The notes: generated by a model from the letters alone, not told the origin. DNA of 64,000 bases from Gallionella sp. (GCA_003153155.1 PLWV01000006.1:62001-126000); one strand, 5' to 3'. Shown: positions 48,161 to 58,282, counted from the first letter of the stretch. Translations and numbers: made by a program.

Positions 48161-48191
48161 TCTCGCCTTTCCATTCAGGCAAGGTTAGTCG

Positions 48192-49130
48192 ATGCACTCT
48201 CTGATTTGCGGTTCGATGGCTTACGACACCATCATGGTGTTTCAGGATCAATTCAAGAAGCACATCCTGCCGGAAAAAATTCACATGCTGAATGTGGCGT
48301 TTCTGGTGCCGGAGATGCGCCGCGAATTCGGCGGTTGTGCGGGCAACATCGCTTACAACCTGAAGCTGCTTGGCGAGCAGCCCCGGATCATGGCCACGGT
48401 CGGTGATGACTTTTCCACTTATGCTGTGCGTCTGGAAAAGCTCGGTTTGACACAGGCGCACATCCGCCACATTTCCGGCAGCTATACCGGGCAAGCGTTC
48501 ATCACCACCGATCTGGACGATAACCAGATCACCGCGTTCCATCCCGGCGCGATGAGTTTCTCCGAACAGAATCACGTCGGCGATGCAAAGGATATCAGCC
48601 TCGGCATCGTTTCGCCGGATGGCTGCGACGGCATGTTGCAGCACGCGCGCGAATTCCACGAAGCAGGTATTCCATGGATATTCGATCCGGGCCAAGGCAT
48701 GCCGATGTTCAGCGGTGATGAATTGTTGCGCTTTGTCGCGCAGGCCGACTATGTGACCGTGAACGACTACGAGGCGCAACTGTTGCAAGACAAAACCGGC
48801 AAGAAAGTTGAAGAACTCGCCAAGGGCAAGCGTGCTTTCATCATCACGCGCGGCGGCGAAGGTTCGACCATTTACGCCGATGGCAAAGAAATCATCATCC
48901 CTTGCGCCAAACCCACTGCATTGCTCGACCCGACCGGTTGCGGCGATGCCTATCGCGCCGGCCTGTTGCACGGCATCCGGCAAGGCTGGGATTGGGAGAC
49001 CACCGGACGGCTGGCTTCACTGCTCGGCACGCTGAAGATCGCCAGTCGCGGCGGACAGAACCATGCGCCAACTCGCGATGAATTGAAGGCGCAATTCCAG
49101 CAACACTTCGGGTATGCAGTGTCGTTGTAG
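48192..49130 (+). CDS. PfkB-family carbohydrate/nucleoside kinase
   Basis: 312-residue ribokinase-like kinase; by overall look (LICGSMAYDTIMVFQDQF, FGGCAGNIAYNLKLLG) it is nearest to the adenosine-kinase/sugar-kinase branch common in betaproteobacteria. The C-terminal PfkB signature reads DPTGCGDAYRAG, with the catalytic Asp but Cys-Gly in place of the usual Gly-Ala. The stop TAG is the TAG of a REP palindrome (TTGTAGGAGC). Substrate cannot be assigned; adenosine or a sugar are both possible. Confidence 0.88.
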   Translation: MHSLICGSMAYDTIMVFQDQFKKHILPEKIHMLNVAFLVPEMRREFGGCAGNIAYNLKLLGEQPRIMATVGDDFSTYAVRLEKLGLTQAHIRHISGSYTGQAFITTDLDDNQITAFHPGAMSFSEQNHVGDAKDISLGIVSPDGCDGMLQHAREFHEAGIPWIFDPGQGMPMFSGDELLRFVAQADYVTVNDYEAQLLQDKTGKKVEELAKGKRAFIITRGGEGSTIYADGKEIIIPCAKPTALLDPTGCGDAYRAGLLHGIRQGWDWETTGRLASLLGTLKIASRGGQNHAPTRDELKAQFQQHFGYAVSL

Positions 49131-49248
49131 GAGCGGGCCCTGCGTGTGTTGTTGGTGCTTTAGCCCCTTACAACCACGGCGTACCTCTTGCGGGTGCTGC
49201 CCGCGACAGAGGTCATGCTCGGGTCGCGGGCATGGCCCGTTCCTACAA
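49125..49248. repeat. REP palindrome carrying the PfkB gene's stop codon
   Basis: TTGTAGGAGCGGGCC (49125-49139) pairs with GGCCCGTTCCTACAA (49234-49248) with one mismatch. The TAG at 49128-49130 terminates the PfkB gene. Inside is a second inverted block around CCGCGAC / GTCGCGG. Same family as 19071-19146. Confidence 0.87.
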
Positions 49249-49283
49249 GGGAATCATTTTTTCGTATCAAAATGGAATAGGTT

Positions 49284-50168
49284 GTGATCGACTGGGACGC
49301 TATCGCTGCCGCGATCAGTTCGGCGACACAGCAACCCTTTCAACTCGGCGACCATGCTGCAGCAGACGGCGGTTGCATCAACCAGACCTATCGCATTCGT
49401 GGCTTGGATCATCGGCAATTCTTCATCAAACTGAATGTAGCAGACAAGCACGCGATGTTCGTCGCCGAAGCGGAAGGACTCAACACAATCGCCGTGACGA
49501 ACATCATCCGCGTGCCGCGGCCCATCTCGCACGGCATCGTAAGTGGACAAAGCTATCTGGTGCTGGAACATCTGGAGTTGAGTTCGCGCGGCGATGCAAA
49601 ACTGCTTGGCGAACAACTCGCCGCACTGCATCGTTGTTCGGCAAAACAATTCGGCTTCGCACAAGACAACTTCATCGGCACCACGCCGCAGCCAAACACA
49701 TGGACGGACGATTGGGTGACGTTCTGGCGCGAGCAGCGCTTGGGTTTTCAATTGCGCCTCGCGGCGCAGAACAGCTACGGCGGCCAGTTGCAGACCTTGG
49801 GCGAGAAGTTGCTGGACGCACTACCCTCCTTCTTCGCCGGCTACACACCGCAACCCTCATTACTGCACGGCGACCTGTGGAGCGGCAACCATGCTTTCCT
49901 TGCGGACGGTACGCCGACGATCTTCGACCCTGCGACCTATTACGGCGACCGCGAATGCGACCTAGCAATGACGGAATTGTTCGGCGGTTACCCCGCAGAT
50001 TTCTACGCCGCCTATCGCGCCGCCTATCCGCTGAATGCGGGCTACACCACCCGCCGCGACCTATACAACCTCTACCACATCCTCAACCATTCCAACCTGT
50101 TCGGCGGCGGCTATGCACGGCAGGCGGAGCAGATGATGCAGAAGCTACTGGCAGAGGTTGTGGGGTAA
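49284..50168 (+). CDS. Fructosamine kinase family protein
   Basis: 294-residue APH-fold kinase similar to bacterial fructosamine/ketoamine 3-kinase relatives (YniA type), which phosphorylate sugars bound to amines and help undo glycation. Key segments: DGGCINQTYRI, FIKLN (ATP-site Lys), SYLVLEHL, LLHGDLWSGNHAF (catalytic HGDLWSGN) and IFDPATYYGDRECDLAMTELFGG (metal Asp). The start is GTG at 49284; the only nearby ATG upstream runs straight into a stop. A longer frame on the same DNA in another register is a shadow. Confidence 0.92.
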   Translation: MIDWDAIAAAISSATQQPFQLGDHAAADGGCINQTYRIRGLDHRQFFIKLNVADKHAMFVAEAEGLNTIAVTNIIRVPRPISHGIVSGQSYLVLEHLELSSRGDAKLLGEQLAALHRCSAKQFGFAQDNFIGTTPQPNTWTDDWVTFWREQRLGFQLRLAAQNSYGGQLQTLGEKLLDALPSFFAGYTPQPSLLHGDLWSGNHAFLADGTPTIFDPATYYGDRECDLAMTELFGGYPADFYAAYRAAYPLNAGYTTRRDLYNLYHILNHSNLFGGGYARQAEQMMQKLLAEVVG

Positions 50169-50266
50169 TTGGTAGGTTGGTTAAAGCTCACGATGAGCGG
50201 CGCGGGTGCGACGTGTCAGAACGTCACAGAGTTTCATCGCATCCGCTCGATTGTGTTGTTGGGCGT

Positions 50267-50767
50267 TCATGGCTTTATAGAAAACAAGAACTTCGTATCT
50301 GCGAGAGCATTGGGGTCAATTGGACCAATCACAACCCACATTTCAATTTTGAACTGCATCTTAGACAGGACGAGCGCCGAAAGACGATGGTTTCCATCCA
50401 TGATCATGTGTCTGTTCAATGGCAAGGCATATGACGGAAATTCAAAGCTAGTTGTTCTGACACCGGCCAGATACTCATCCCGCATCTTCTCAATAGTGAA
50501 AACTCGCTCCGACGGGAGCAATGGAAGCCATTCCTTGACACAATCCAGCACGAGTGGAGATGCATCTGCAGTATCAAAGTCTACAAGGCCTCCGGCTCCG
50601 TTTCTGTACCACGGCAATCTGAGGCTACTCAAGTCATCTGGGGATTCGAGAGTTACACGCCGGAGCGACCACCCTTCAAGTAAGAAACGCCTCCAATTGA
50701 ATCCGATGCGAATATCGCGGCAGAACTTGCCGTGAAACACTTCAGGCGCTAGCAAATGGCTCTCCAT
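50267..50767 (-). CDS. ParB/nuclease-like hypothetical protein
   Basis: 166 residues, unknown function. The C-terminal block LNRHMIMDGNHRLSALVLSKM resembles the DGNHR motif of ParB-like/sulfiredoxin-fold nuclease domains, here near residue 120. The N-terminal half carries many aromatic and Arg residues and no recognisable domain. Lower GC than its neighbours and isolated (convergent with the fructosamine-kinase gene, tail-to-head with apaH), which suggests acquisition. No partner toxin or restriction gene is adjacent. Confidence 0.65.
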   Translation of the reverse strand: MESHLLAPEVFHGKFCRDIRIGFNWRRFLLEGWSLRRVTLESPDDLSSLRLPWYRNGAGGLVDFDTADASPLVLDCVKEWLPLLPSERVFTIEKMRDEYLAGVRTTSFEFPSYALPLNRHMIMDGNHRLSALVLSKMQFKIEMWVVIGPIDPNALADTKFLFSIKP

Positions 50768-50866
50768 ATTTCTATTCGACGCCAGATGCCCAACACAAAT
50801 TCGATGGCAAACACACCGTAAATTCTGGTGCGGCTTTTCTTCTGGCTGCGAAAACTTTAACAGACC

Positions 50867-51688
50867 TCACCAATGCTTCGCCACCGGATTCTTGCAGCTC
50901 ACCTGAAAGAGTTGCCGGTCTTCGAGCCGGATCGCGCTCATCGGGCCGCCCCACAGGCAGCCGGTGTCGAGCGCGATGACGTTTTTTCTGAGCAGCAGAC
51001 CGAGCGCCGACCAGTGGCCGAAAATGACGGTGGCATCGCGGCTGGCACGCTTGGGCACGTCGAACCACGGCAGGTAGCCGGCCGGGATATTCTGCACTTC
51101 GCCCTTGAATTTGAATTCCATCTCGCCCTCCATCGTGCAGATACGCATGCGGGTGAAGGCGTTGACGATGACGCGCAGGCGTTTGTAGCCGGTGAGGCTG
51201 TCGTCCCAGTTATGCGGGGCGTTGCCGTACATGCGCGCGAGGAAGACGGCGTAGTCGTCGCCGCGCAGTGCCGCTTCGACTTCGCGCGCCAAGCTCTCGG
51301 CTTGCGCCACGCTCCATTGCGGCAGCAACCCGGCGTGGACGAGCACGTAGCCGTCTTGCGCATACAGCAGGCGCCGATTGCGCAGCCAATGCATCAGTTC
51401 ATCGCGATCCGGCGCGTTGAGAATCTCATCCAGTGTATCGTTGCGGTTCAGTTCCACCACGCCTTCCGCCACAGCGAGCAGGTGCAGGTCGTGGTTGCCC
51501 AGCACGGTGATCGCGTTATCGCCCAGCGATTTGACCAGCCGCAGCACTTGCAGGGAATCCGGTCCGCGATTCACCAGGTCGCCGACCAGCCAGAGCTTAT
51601 CCGCCGCTTGATCAAAAGTAATTTGATCAAGTAACTGCACCAACTCGGCATGACAGCCCTGCACATCGCCTACAGCATAAATCGCCAT
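50867..51688 (-). CDS. apaH: Symmetrical bis(5'-nucleosyl)-tetraphosphatase
   Basis: Hydrolyses Ap4A to two ADP and also removes NpnN caps from RNA. 273 residues with the metallophosphatase motifs GDVQGCH, GDLVNRGPDS, LGNHDLHLLA and the late VLVHAGLLPQW, FGHWSALG and DTGCLWGG. The start MAIYAVGDVQGCHAE is the family start. Not in its frequent ksgA-apaG-apaH context. Identification is firm. Confidence 0.96.
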   Translation of the reverse strand: MAIYAVGDVQGCHAELVQLLDQITFDQAADKLWLVGDLVNRGPDSLQVLRLVKSLGDNAITVLGNHDLHLLAVAEGVVELNRNDTLDEILNAPDRDELMHWLRNRRLLYAQDGYVLVHAGLLPQWSVAQAESLAREVEAALRGDDYAVFLARMYGNAPHNWDDSLTGYKRLRVIVNAFTRMRICTMEGEMEFKFKGEVQNIPAGYLPWFDVPKRASRDATVIFGHWSALGLLLRKNVIALDTGCLWGGPMSAIRLEDRQLFQVSCKNPVAKHW

Positions 51689-51808
51689 CGCACCTCTCCG
51701 CCGTGTTTATCTGTAAAATAGCGTAACAGATTTTTGTATTGATTCGATGAATTCTATCGATCTCTTGCATGTTGCTATTTCTCTGCCTAACGTTGATAAG
51801 GTACAAAC

Positions 51809-53119
51809 ATGAACGACGGCAATAAACAGGTTTGGCTGGTGCTTTCTCACGGCTTCAATATGGATGGGCGCGCAGCAAGCCAGACCATCACAGACAAGAT
51901 TCCTCACTTGCTCAACCTTGGCATAGAACCTATCGTTTTAAGCGCCATCACAGGAAAAAAGGATAAAGTGGTCGAGCATCATCAAGTTCTACCAGCAGGG
52001 CCGGTAGCTTTGCGCTTTGATTTACGCCACTACCTGAAACAACGAATCTCCTCGCCATACATTTACCGGATCGCAATGACGGTAATTTCTCTGGTGCTGT
52101 TGCCTTTCATCCTGATTGAAAAACTTTTTATACGTATTGAAACCCATTGGTCATGGGCAATTACGGCTTATTTCACCGGTGCGCGCATCATCCGGACACG
52201 CAAGGTGGCACTAATTTATTCGACTGGCGGAGCTTATTCGGCCCACTTGGCAGGCTATTGGTTGGCACGCAGATTTGGCCTGCCATGGGCCGCCGAGATC
52301 CATGATCCCATGATCTTTCCCGGTCTAACGAAAAACAAGATGCGTATGCGCTTTTCCGCCTGGCTGGAAGGAATAATTTGCAAGCATGCCGATGTTGTTT
52401 GGTGGTTTACCGAGGAAGCACTGGCGCGTGCACGAGCACGACATCCGGAACTTGGCGAACGTGGGCATTGCCTCATCCCCGGTTCGAACCCGCCGAAATT
52501 TGTACGTGTACCTTACCGGCGCGGCAAACATCTGGTAATCGGGCACTTCGGATCATTGGCAGAAACACGTAATCTGGAATTCTTTTTGCTGGGCCTGCGC
52601 CGAGTGTTGGAAAAAAACCCGCAATGTGCGGAGCATATCCGCCTGCATCTTTACGGCGGCGGCATCGATGCAGTTTCTGCACGCGCCTTGAGAGATTTTC
52701 CACACCCTGTGATGATCGAACAGTTTGGCCGTCTTGAGACCGACCCGAAAACCGGCGAGAGCGGCAGGGACCAAGTCATCAAGCGCATGAACGCTGCCGA
52801 TTGTTTATTGTTATTACACGGTACCGTTCCATTCTGTAAAGAATACATTCCCTCGAAAATGTACGAATATCTCTGGACGCAGCGCCCGATTCTGGCGCTG
52901 GTTTGGCATAACCCGCAAATGGAACGCATGCTTCGCGAACTTGGGCACTGGGCAGTAAAAGCAGATGACGCAGATTCGATAGCATCGGCAATTGAAGAGT
53001 TGCACGCGCGCTGGATGCGCGACGATCTGGCCGACTCTGGCAAGCCTTCCCCCTATACCTCGGAGGCTGCCACGCGCCAAATAGTCAACTTAGTGCATGA
53101 GAGCCTTAATAGCCAATAA
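51809..53119 (+). CDS. Glycosyltransferase, GT-B (GT4-like)
   Basis: 436 residues. N-terminal Rossmann-like domain (QVWLVLSHGFNMDGRAASQTITDKIPHLLN, described from residue 7) and a membrane-associating hydrophobic helix (IAMTVISLVLLPFILIEKLF). Domain 2 includes LVIGHFGSLAETRNLEFFLLGLRRVL, then FCKEYIPSKMYEYLWTQRPILAL, the place of the donor-binding E-x7-E region of GT4 enzymes. It opens the surface-polysaccharide region. Acceptor and donor are unknown. No strong ribosome-binding site. Confidence 0.82.
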   Translation: MNDGNKQVWLVLSHGFNMDGRAASQTITDKIPHLLNLGIEPIVLSAITGKKDKVVEHHQVLPAGPVALRFDLRHYLKQRISSPYIYRIAMTVISLVLLPFILIEKLFIRIETHWSWAITAYFTGARIIRTRKVALIYSTGGAYSAHLAGYWLARRFGLPWAAEIHDPMIFPGLTKNKMRMRFSAWLEGIICKHADVVWWFTEEALARARARHPELGERGHCLIPGSNPPKFVRVPYRRGKHLVIGHFGSLAETRNLEFFLLGLRRVLEKNPQCAEHIRLHLYGGGIDAVSARALRDFPHPVMIEQFGRLETDPKTGESGRDQVIKRMNAADCLLLLHGTVPFCKEYIPSKMYEYLWTQRPILALVWHNPQMERMLRELGHWAVKADDADSIASAIEELHARWMRDDLADSGKPSPYTSEAATRQIVNLVHESLNSQ

Positions 53120-53215
53120 CTGACGGCTGCCAAAATAGAGACGTCTATTTAAACCAGCATTTCATATGGGAAGTCGAATTGTCATGACTGAATATTTCAA
53201 ACTTGGGGGGCGGGT

Positions 53216-54106
53216 ATGGAGCCGATAGTTCTTTATTGCAAAAGCTATCGTGGCGATGTTTTGCGCGCGCACAGGCTTGCTGTGTCGGTGCAAAAATTTA
53301 ATGCGGATGCTATTCCGTTCTATATTTCGGCTCCCGAAGCTGACATGCCGTTGTTTCGAGAGCGTCTAGCCGGATTTGAAATTACATTCATCACCGATGA
53401 GCAGATCATTGCTGCTAATCCTAAACATAACCTGGAACAGATTCGCGCCATGCCCGGGCACTTGGGGCAGCAAGTTGTTAAGTCAGAGTTCTGGCGCCTG
53501 GGCTTGAGCGAAAATTTCGTTTGTCTGGATTCGGATAATGAATTTATCAGGCCGTTTTATAAGGCTGATTTCCTCGCCCCGGATGGACACCCATATACCG
53601 TGATCACCGAAGGTAAAGAGTTCCTCGATTTTAGTGCCCGCTATCACATGCCAAAAGTGCCGGCCAACTTCAAAAAGGATTCCTTGCAGGTTCAGGAATT
53701 GTTTGGAAGAGAAGGCAAAATATATTCTTTTGGAATCCCCCCCCTGGTTTGGTCAAAACAAGTCTGGCATGCATTAGAAGAAGGCATGCTCATCCCGCGT
53801 AACCAGTCGTTGGCCGATCTTCTGGTTCAATATCCTCACGAATTGCGTTTGTACGGGGAAGCACTTCTAAAATACCGCCCGATTCCCTTGTGGCCTAGCG
53901 AGGATATTTTCAAGGATTACTTGTACCAAAACCAATACTTTTACGATAAGAAGCGCGGCGTAACCGACGCAATGCTTTCAGAAAATTATCTTGGCATTGT
54001 TCGGCAATCCAATTGGGATGGGAAACACTTCGGCCTCCCAAAGAAGTCCCTTGCTTCAAGACTTGTGAAAAAAATGAAGAAACTCATCCGCTGGTTTTCT
54101 GTATAA
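53216..54106 (+). CDS. DUF6492-type putative glycosyltransferase
   Basis: 296 residues, soluble. GT-A-like features: VLYCKSYRGDVLRAHRLAVSVQKFNAD start (described from residue 5) and a DXD-type CLDSDNEFI near residue 102; the C-terminal half contains WPSEDIFKDYLYQNQYFYD. Resembles the DUF6492 family of proteins from polysaccharide clusters. GGGGGG upstream of the ATG could serve as ribosome-binding site. Transcribed in the same direction as the preceding glycosyltransferase, 96 bases apart. Confidence 0.7.
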   Translation: MEPIVLYCKSYRGDVLRAHRLAVSVQKFNADAIPFYISAPEADMPLFRERLAGFEITFITDEQIIAANPKHNLEQIRAMPGHLGQQVVKSEFWRLGLSENFVCLDSDNEFIRPFYKADFLAPDGHPYTVITEGKEFLDFSARYHMPKVPANFKKDSLQVQELFGREGKIYSFGIPPLVWSKQVWHALEEGMLIPRNQSLADLLVQYPHELRLYGEALLKYRPIPLWPSEDIFKDYLYQNQYFYDKKRGVTDAMLSENYLGIVRQSNWDGKHFGLPKKSLASRLVKKMKKLIRWFSV

Positions 54107-54134
54107 AAGTGAGAACCTAGTGAATTGCATAAAT

Positions 54135-56126
54135 TCAGTTTCGGGGGAATTTCGAAACTAAAAACACGGAGGCCATTTCAGTCAAGTGCGCTCCATCAAA
54201 AGTGGTGAGCGTATCACCTGTTTCACCGAATCTTGTGATGCACCCATCTTCGTTGCACATAATATTTTTTGCAGAAATGTAATTGACACCCAGCTGAGTT
54301 GCCAACGCAGATAGCTGCGGCTCCAGCTGTATGAAGTTTTGGTTCAATCCAAATGTCATCCTGTATGGGATCTGGTGAGATTCATCGAGCCTAGATTTAA
54401 GATAAAGTTGCTTGTATAAGCTGTCATTCCATTGCGGGATAGAGCCAATCAAGTCAATATTTTTAATGCCAATTTTATGTAACTGATTGATCGTTCCCTC
54501 TACTTTTTTCCAGTCATAAATTGGCCAGTCGGCAGCCAGGACAACTTTGTTGGGCTTTTCTTTCCCTATTTGCTCCATGAGATGGTCGTTGAATTCTTTG
54601 CAAAGCGGGCGATCTTTAATTTCCATATTCAGTATCGCCGCACAAAGGTAAGATGTTTTAACTACGATCTTATTGGTCTTACCGAATGAAGCTTTATAGC
54701 CGGGATACAAGTGTCCTGCATAGGAGTCACCCCATATCAAAATCACTGGTTTATCATCCTCGCAGTCCTTGGTATTGGTAGCATCAGTATCTGATTTGAA
54801 GGAGCAGATACCCTCATGCCATTTTTTTAACAGCTCTTTGTAATCATGTTCAGTCCAGGCCAAGGTTTGCAGTTCTTTAGACAATCTGGAGCCCAAGTAC
54901 TTCAATCTGAAGATCAGCCCATCACGTTCATAGCAGTTGTAGCCCACACCACCGATAATGATCATTAAGACGATCATAACGATTGACTTTGCTTGACCAT
55001 ACTTGCCGAAGCGTATGGGACTTTCGACCAACTTGTATGTAAGCCAGGCAAGTGCGATTGCAAGCAGCACTGCGGCCCCCCTTATCGCAGGCGATGGCGT
55101 TTCACCTCCCAAAATGCGGGCAAATGACAACAGGGGCCAATGCCATAGATACAGCGGAAAGCTAATCAGCCCGAACCAAACAAGCACACGATTTGAAAGC
55201 ACTACTCGATTTAGCCAAGCATGCGCACCTGCCGAAATGATCAGCACCCCACCAATTACTGGCATCAATGCCCACCAGCCTGGAAAGTGGTTTTCCTTGT
55301 TGATGACTATGACGCCAACAATAATCAACAGTGCACCACCTACCGATTGAATGTTGTGAATCGTTTTGTAGTTTTCTTCCTGCACTCGGACTGCTTTACC
55401 CAGCAGTGAGTGCAGCCAGTCATTGCGCCTACTAATTGCACTTTGCCTGTGTAGCGCCATGTACGCCAAAACCGAGCCCGCCATCAATTCCCAAAACCGG
55501 GTTTGCGGCGAGTAGAAGGCGGCAACCGACCATGTGCTGTCATGCACCTCATAAACGTTTAGAGCGAAAGAGATAACCCCTACCAAGACGGCGATTGAAA
55601 GCAGATTCAGCTTAAGTTTCCACGCAAACCACAGTAGCAGTGGCCATATAAAATAGAATTGTTCTTCAACACCAAGAGACCAGAGGTGCAACAACGGCTT
55701 GGTCTCCGCTATGTTGTCAAAGTAACCACTCTCATTCCAGAGTATGAAATTCGATATAAAACCTGCCCCGCCAGCAATGTGCTTACCCAGTTGTTTATAC
55801 TCGTCAGCGAGCAGCGTATACCAGCCAAATGCAAAGCTGGCAAACATCACCAAGATGAGCGCTGGAAATATCCTCCTGATACGCCGAATATAGAATGTGA
55901 TAAAGCTAAAACTGTTGCGTTCAAGACTGCCAATAATGATTGTCGAGATCAGAAATCCAGAGATGACGAAGAAAATATCAACGCCAATAAATCCACCCTT
56001 AACCAGAGTCGGAAAAGCGTGAAAACCCACAACGATAAGAATTGCTATCGCTCGTATCCCGTCAATATCAGCACGGTATTTGGGGTGAGTTAAATGTTCA
56101 GGATGCGGGCGGGGGGTTGTGTTCAT
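54135..56126 (-). CDS. OafA/YrhL-type acyltransferase with C-terminal SGNH domain
   Basis: 663-residue membrane protein that O-acylates surface polysaccharide. The acyltransferase-3 domain (residues ~15-400) starts YRADIDGIRAIAILIVVGFHAFP, with the catalytic-site His, followed by FFVISGFLISTII, WSLGVEEQFYFIWPLLLW and ten or so helices. The C-terminal periplasmic SGNH domain (~440-660) has ILIWGDSYAGHLYPG and FDGAHLTEMA (Ser and Asp/His of the triad). This two-domain form is the one that acetylates O-antigen or peptidoglycan-linked sugars. AT-richer than the housekeeping genes, suggesting acquisition. Confidence 0.93.
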   Translation of the reverse strand: MNTTPRPHPEHLTHPKYRADIDGIRAIAILIVVGFHAFPTLVKGGFIGVDIFFVISGFLISTIIIGSLERNSFSFITFYIRRIRRIFPALILVMFASFAFGWYTLLADEYKQLGKHIAGGAGFISNFILWNESGYFDNIAETKPLLHLWSLGVEEQFYFIWPLLLWFAWKLKLNLLSIAVLVGVISFALNVYEVHDSTWSVAAFYSPQTRFWELMAGSVLAYMALHRQSAISRRNDWLHSLLGKAVRVQEENYKTIHNIQSVGGALLIIVGVIVINKENHFPGWWALMPVIGGVLIISAGAHAWLNRVVLSNRVLVWFGLISFPLYLWHWPLLSFARILGGETPSPAIRGAAVLLAIALAWLTYKLVESPIRFGKYGQAKSIVMIVLMIIIGGVGYNCYERDGLIFRLKYLGSRLSKELQTLAWTEHDYKELLKKWHEGICSFKSDTDATNTKDCEDDKPVILIWGDSYAGHLYPGYKASFGKTNKIVVKTSYLCAAILNMEIKDRPLCKEFNDHLMEQIGKEKPNKVVLAADWPIYDWKKVEGTINQLHKIGIKNIDLIGSIPQWNDSLYKQLYLKSRLDESHQIPYRMTFGLNQNFIQLEPQLSALATQLGVNYISAKNIMCNEDGCITRFGETGDTLTTFDGAHLTEMASVFLVSKFPRN

Positions 56127-56476
56127 TGCTATGGATTCTAGTTTCTTAATGTATTTTTTATTATAACTTTTGTTCGTCTGTATCGGGATAGTGAATCTGA
56201 TTGCGTTCGCAGCAAAAGGCTGTATTAGCTAAGTTGGCCGCATTCAAATTTAATAGATTGGGCGGATGGTCGACTTGTCCAATAGACATTATCTAGATTG
56301 GAGACCTTTACTATTTTCAGCCTGCATGATCTTGGATTTCCCCGCAGCTATAGGTGGGGATTCTATTTTCATGATCTGCCTGTTGCATTTTGCTGGATTA
56401 ATCGCCGGGTTTAACATCACCACATGCATGCGCACCCGCAGTCTTTTGCCACCTTTTTTCTGCTAAAGTGCGCGCC
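56127..56476. other. 350-base intergenic region between divergent acyltransferase and msbA
   Basis: Must carry both promoters. A 66-codon open frame (56266-56466) has no ribosome-binding site and no similarity that I recognise, so I do not call it. TTGCCA (56446-56451) and TAAAGT (56464-56469) lie too close together (12 bases) to be a standard sigma-70 promoter. No repeat element of the kinds seen elsewhere in the window. Confidence 0.4.
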
Positions 56477-58231
56477 ATGAACATGACCTCTGCCCAGCTA
56501 TATTTTCGCCTCCTCGGTTACGTAAAACCTTATTGGCGCACATTTGCGCTATCCATCATTGCCATGGTCGTAACGGCTGCAACCGAGCCATTACTGCCGG
56601 CTCTGCTCAAGCCCATGCTGGATGGCACCTTTATTCACAAAGACGACACCGTCATCAGGCTTGCGCCGTTGATCATTTTGTTGCTCTTCTTCGTGCGCGG
56701 CGTCGCTGCGTTTGTAGGCACCTATGCCATTGGCTGGGTCGGCAACAAAGTTGTGATGGATTTGCGCGAATTGATGTTCCACAAGTTGCTCAGCTTGCCG
56801 ACCTCCTATTACGACGACCACGCCACAGGCAATCTGATTTCCAAGGTAACTTCCGACGTGACCCAGGTGACCGCCGCTGCCACCAATGTGGTGACAGTGA
56901 CTGTTCGCGATTCCATCATCATCGTCGGGCTGCTCGGCTGGTTGTTCTATCTCAACTGGAAGCTCACCCTGCTCAGTTTGGTGATGCTGCCTATCATCGC
57001 AGTCATCATTAAGGTCATCAACGCCCGTATGCGCGATGCCAGCCGCGATGCGCAGCATGCGATGGGCGACATCACGCAAGTGATTGGCGAAAGCATATCC
57101 GCGCATAAAGTAGTCAAGCTGTTCGGCGGCCAGCAATATGAACGCGACCGCTTTTACGACCGGGCCAACTGGTTGCGCCGCTACATCATGAAACAGGCCA
57201 TGGCGGCGGCAGCCAATGTGCCCATCGTGCAAATGATCGCTGCCATTGCGCTTTCCGTAATCGTCTATCTCGCCACCTTGCAGGCGCACAACGATGAAAC
57301 CACCGTTGGCGGATTTCTCTCGTTTATCGCAGCCATGCTGATGCTGACCGCACCCATCAAGCGCATCACGGGTGTGAGTGAATTTATGCAGCGCGGATTG
57401 GCAGCATCAGAAAGTGTATTCGCTTTGCTCGATACCCCCAGCGAGCCGGACTCCGGAAAAGTAGCCATCGGGCGCGCCAATGGACAAATAGAATTCGAGC
57501 ACTTGAGCTTGTCCTACCAGGAAGACGGCAGACTGGCGTTGCACGACATCTGTTTGCAAATCCCTGCCGGACAATCTATCGCTTTAGTGGGCGCATCCGG
57601 CAGCGGGAAAAGCACGTTAGCCAATCTTGTGCCACGCTTCTATCAACCCAGTAGCGGACGTATCACGCTGGATGGACATGATCTCGCCGATCTTACGCTG
57701 GCCAGTTTGCGCGCCAACATCGCGCTGGTGAGCCAGGAAGTCGTGTTGTTCAACGACACGGTTGCCGCCAATATCGCCTACGGCCAGATGCGCGAGGTGC
57801 CGGAGGCGGAAATCATCGCCGCCGCACAAGCCGCGCATGCGATGGAATTTATTCACGACATGCCGCAGGGATTGAACACGCTGGTCGGTGAACGGGGCGT
57901 GAAACTTTCCGGCGGCCAGCGCCAACGCATCGCCATCGCACGCGCGATTCTCAAGGACGCGCCGATTCTTATTCTCGACGAAGCCACCTCGGCACTGGAC
58001 AGCGAATCAGAACGCCATGTCCAAGCCGCGCTGGAAACTTTGATGCAGGGTCGCACCTCGTTGGTCATCGCACACCGCCTATCCACCATCGAAAAAGCGG
58101 ATCGCATCGTCGTGCTGCAAAAGGGCGAGATAGCCGAGACTGGCACACACCATGAATTGCTGGCAAAGGGCGGGGTGTATGCGCAGCTACACCGTATTCA
58201 ATATTCGGTAGCCAGTTTGGGCAAGCAATAG
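56477..58231 (+). CDS. msbA: Lipid A export ABC transporter MsbA
   Basis: Homodimeric exporter half-transporter that flips lipid A-core across the inner membrane. 584 residues: six-helix ABC-B transmembrane domain (residues ~10-320; LPTSYYDDHATGNLISKVTSDV) and ATPase domain with Walker A GASGSGKST, Q-loop VSQEVVLFNDT, signature LSGGQRQRIAIARA, Walker B ILILDEATSALD and switch His (IAHRLST). The ATG at 56477 fits the family start; an in-frame GTG nine bases earlier and an ATG six bases later are alternatives. Its place amid glycosyltransferases suits an LPS locus. Confidence 0.92.
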   Translation: MNMTSAQLYFRLLGYVKPYWRTFALSIIAMVVTAATEPLLPALLKPMLDGTFIHKDDTVIRLAPLIILLLFFVRGVAAFVGTYAIGWVGNKVVMDLRELMFHKLLSLPTSYYDDHATGNLISKVTSDVTQVTAAATNVVTVTVRDSIIIVGLLGWLFYLNWKLTLLSLVMLPIIAVIIKVINARMRDASRDAQHAMGDITQVIGESISAHKVVKLFGGQQYERDRFYDRANWLRRYIMKQAMAAAANVPIVQMIAAIALSVIVYLATLQAHNDETTVGGFLSFIAAMLMLTAPIKRITGVSEFMQRGLAASESVFALLDTPSEPDSGKVAIGRANGQIEFEHLSLSYQEDGRLALHDICLQIPAGQSIALVGASGSGKSTLANLVPRFYQPSSGRITLDGHDLADLTLASLRANIALVSQEVVLFNDTVAANIAYGQMREVPEAEIIAAAQAAHAMEFIHDMPQGLNTLVGERGVKLSGGQRQRIAIARAILKDAPILILDEATSALDSESERHVQAALETLMQGRTSLVIAHRLSTIEKADRIVVLQKGEIAETGTHHELLAKGGVYAQLHRIQYSVASLGKQ

Positions 58232-58282
58232 CATCAAGTCTGATAACTTGGAATTTCTTATCCTCTTTCACAAAGACAAATT

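Noticed and set aside
49232..50434. 400-codon open frame overlapping the fructosamine-kinase gene
   Set aside because: Arg/His-rich shadow frame with no motifs; the kinase frame holds the catalytic HGDLWSGN.
56266..56466. 66-codon open frame before msbA
   Set aside because: No ribosome-binding site or recognisable similarity; it occupies the promoter region of msbA.
56446..56469. TTGCCA / TAAAGT as an msbA promoter
   Set aside because: Only 12 bases apart, too short for a sigma-70 promoter.
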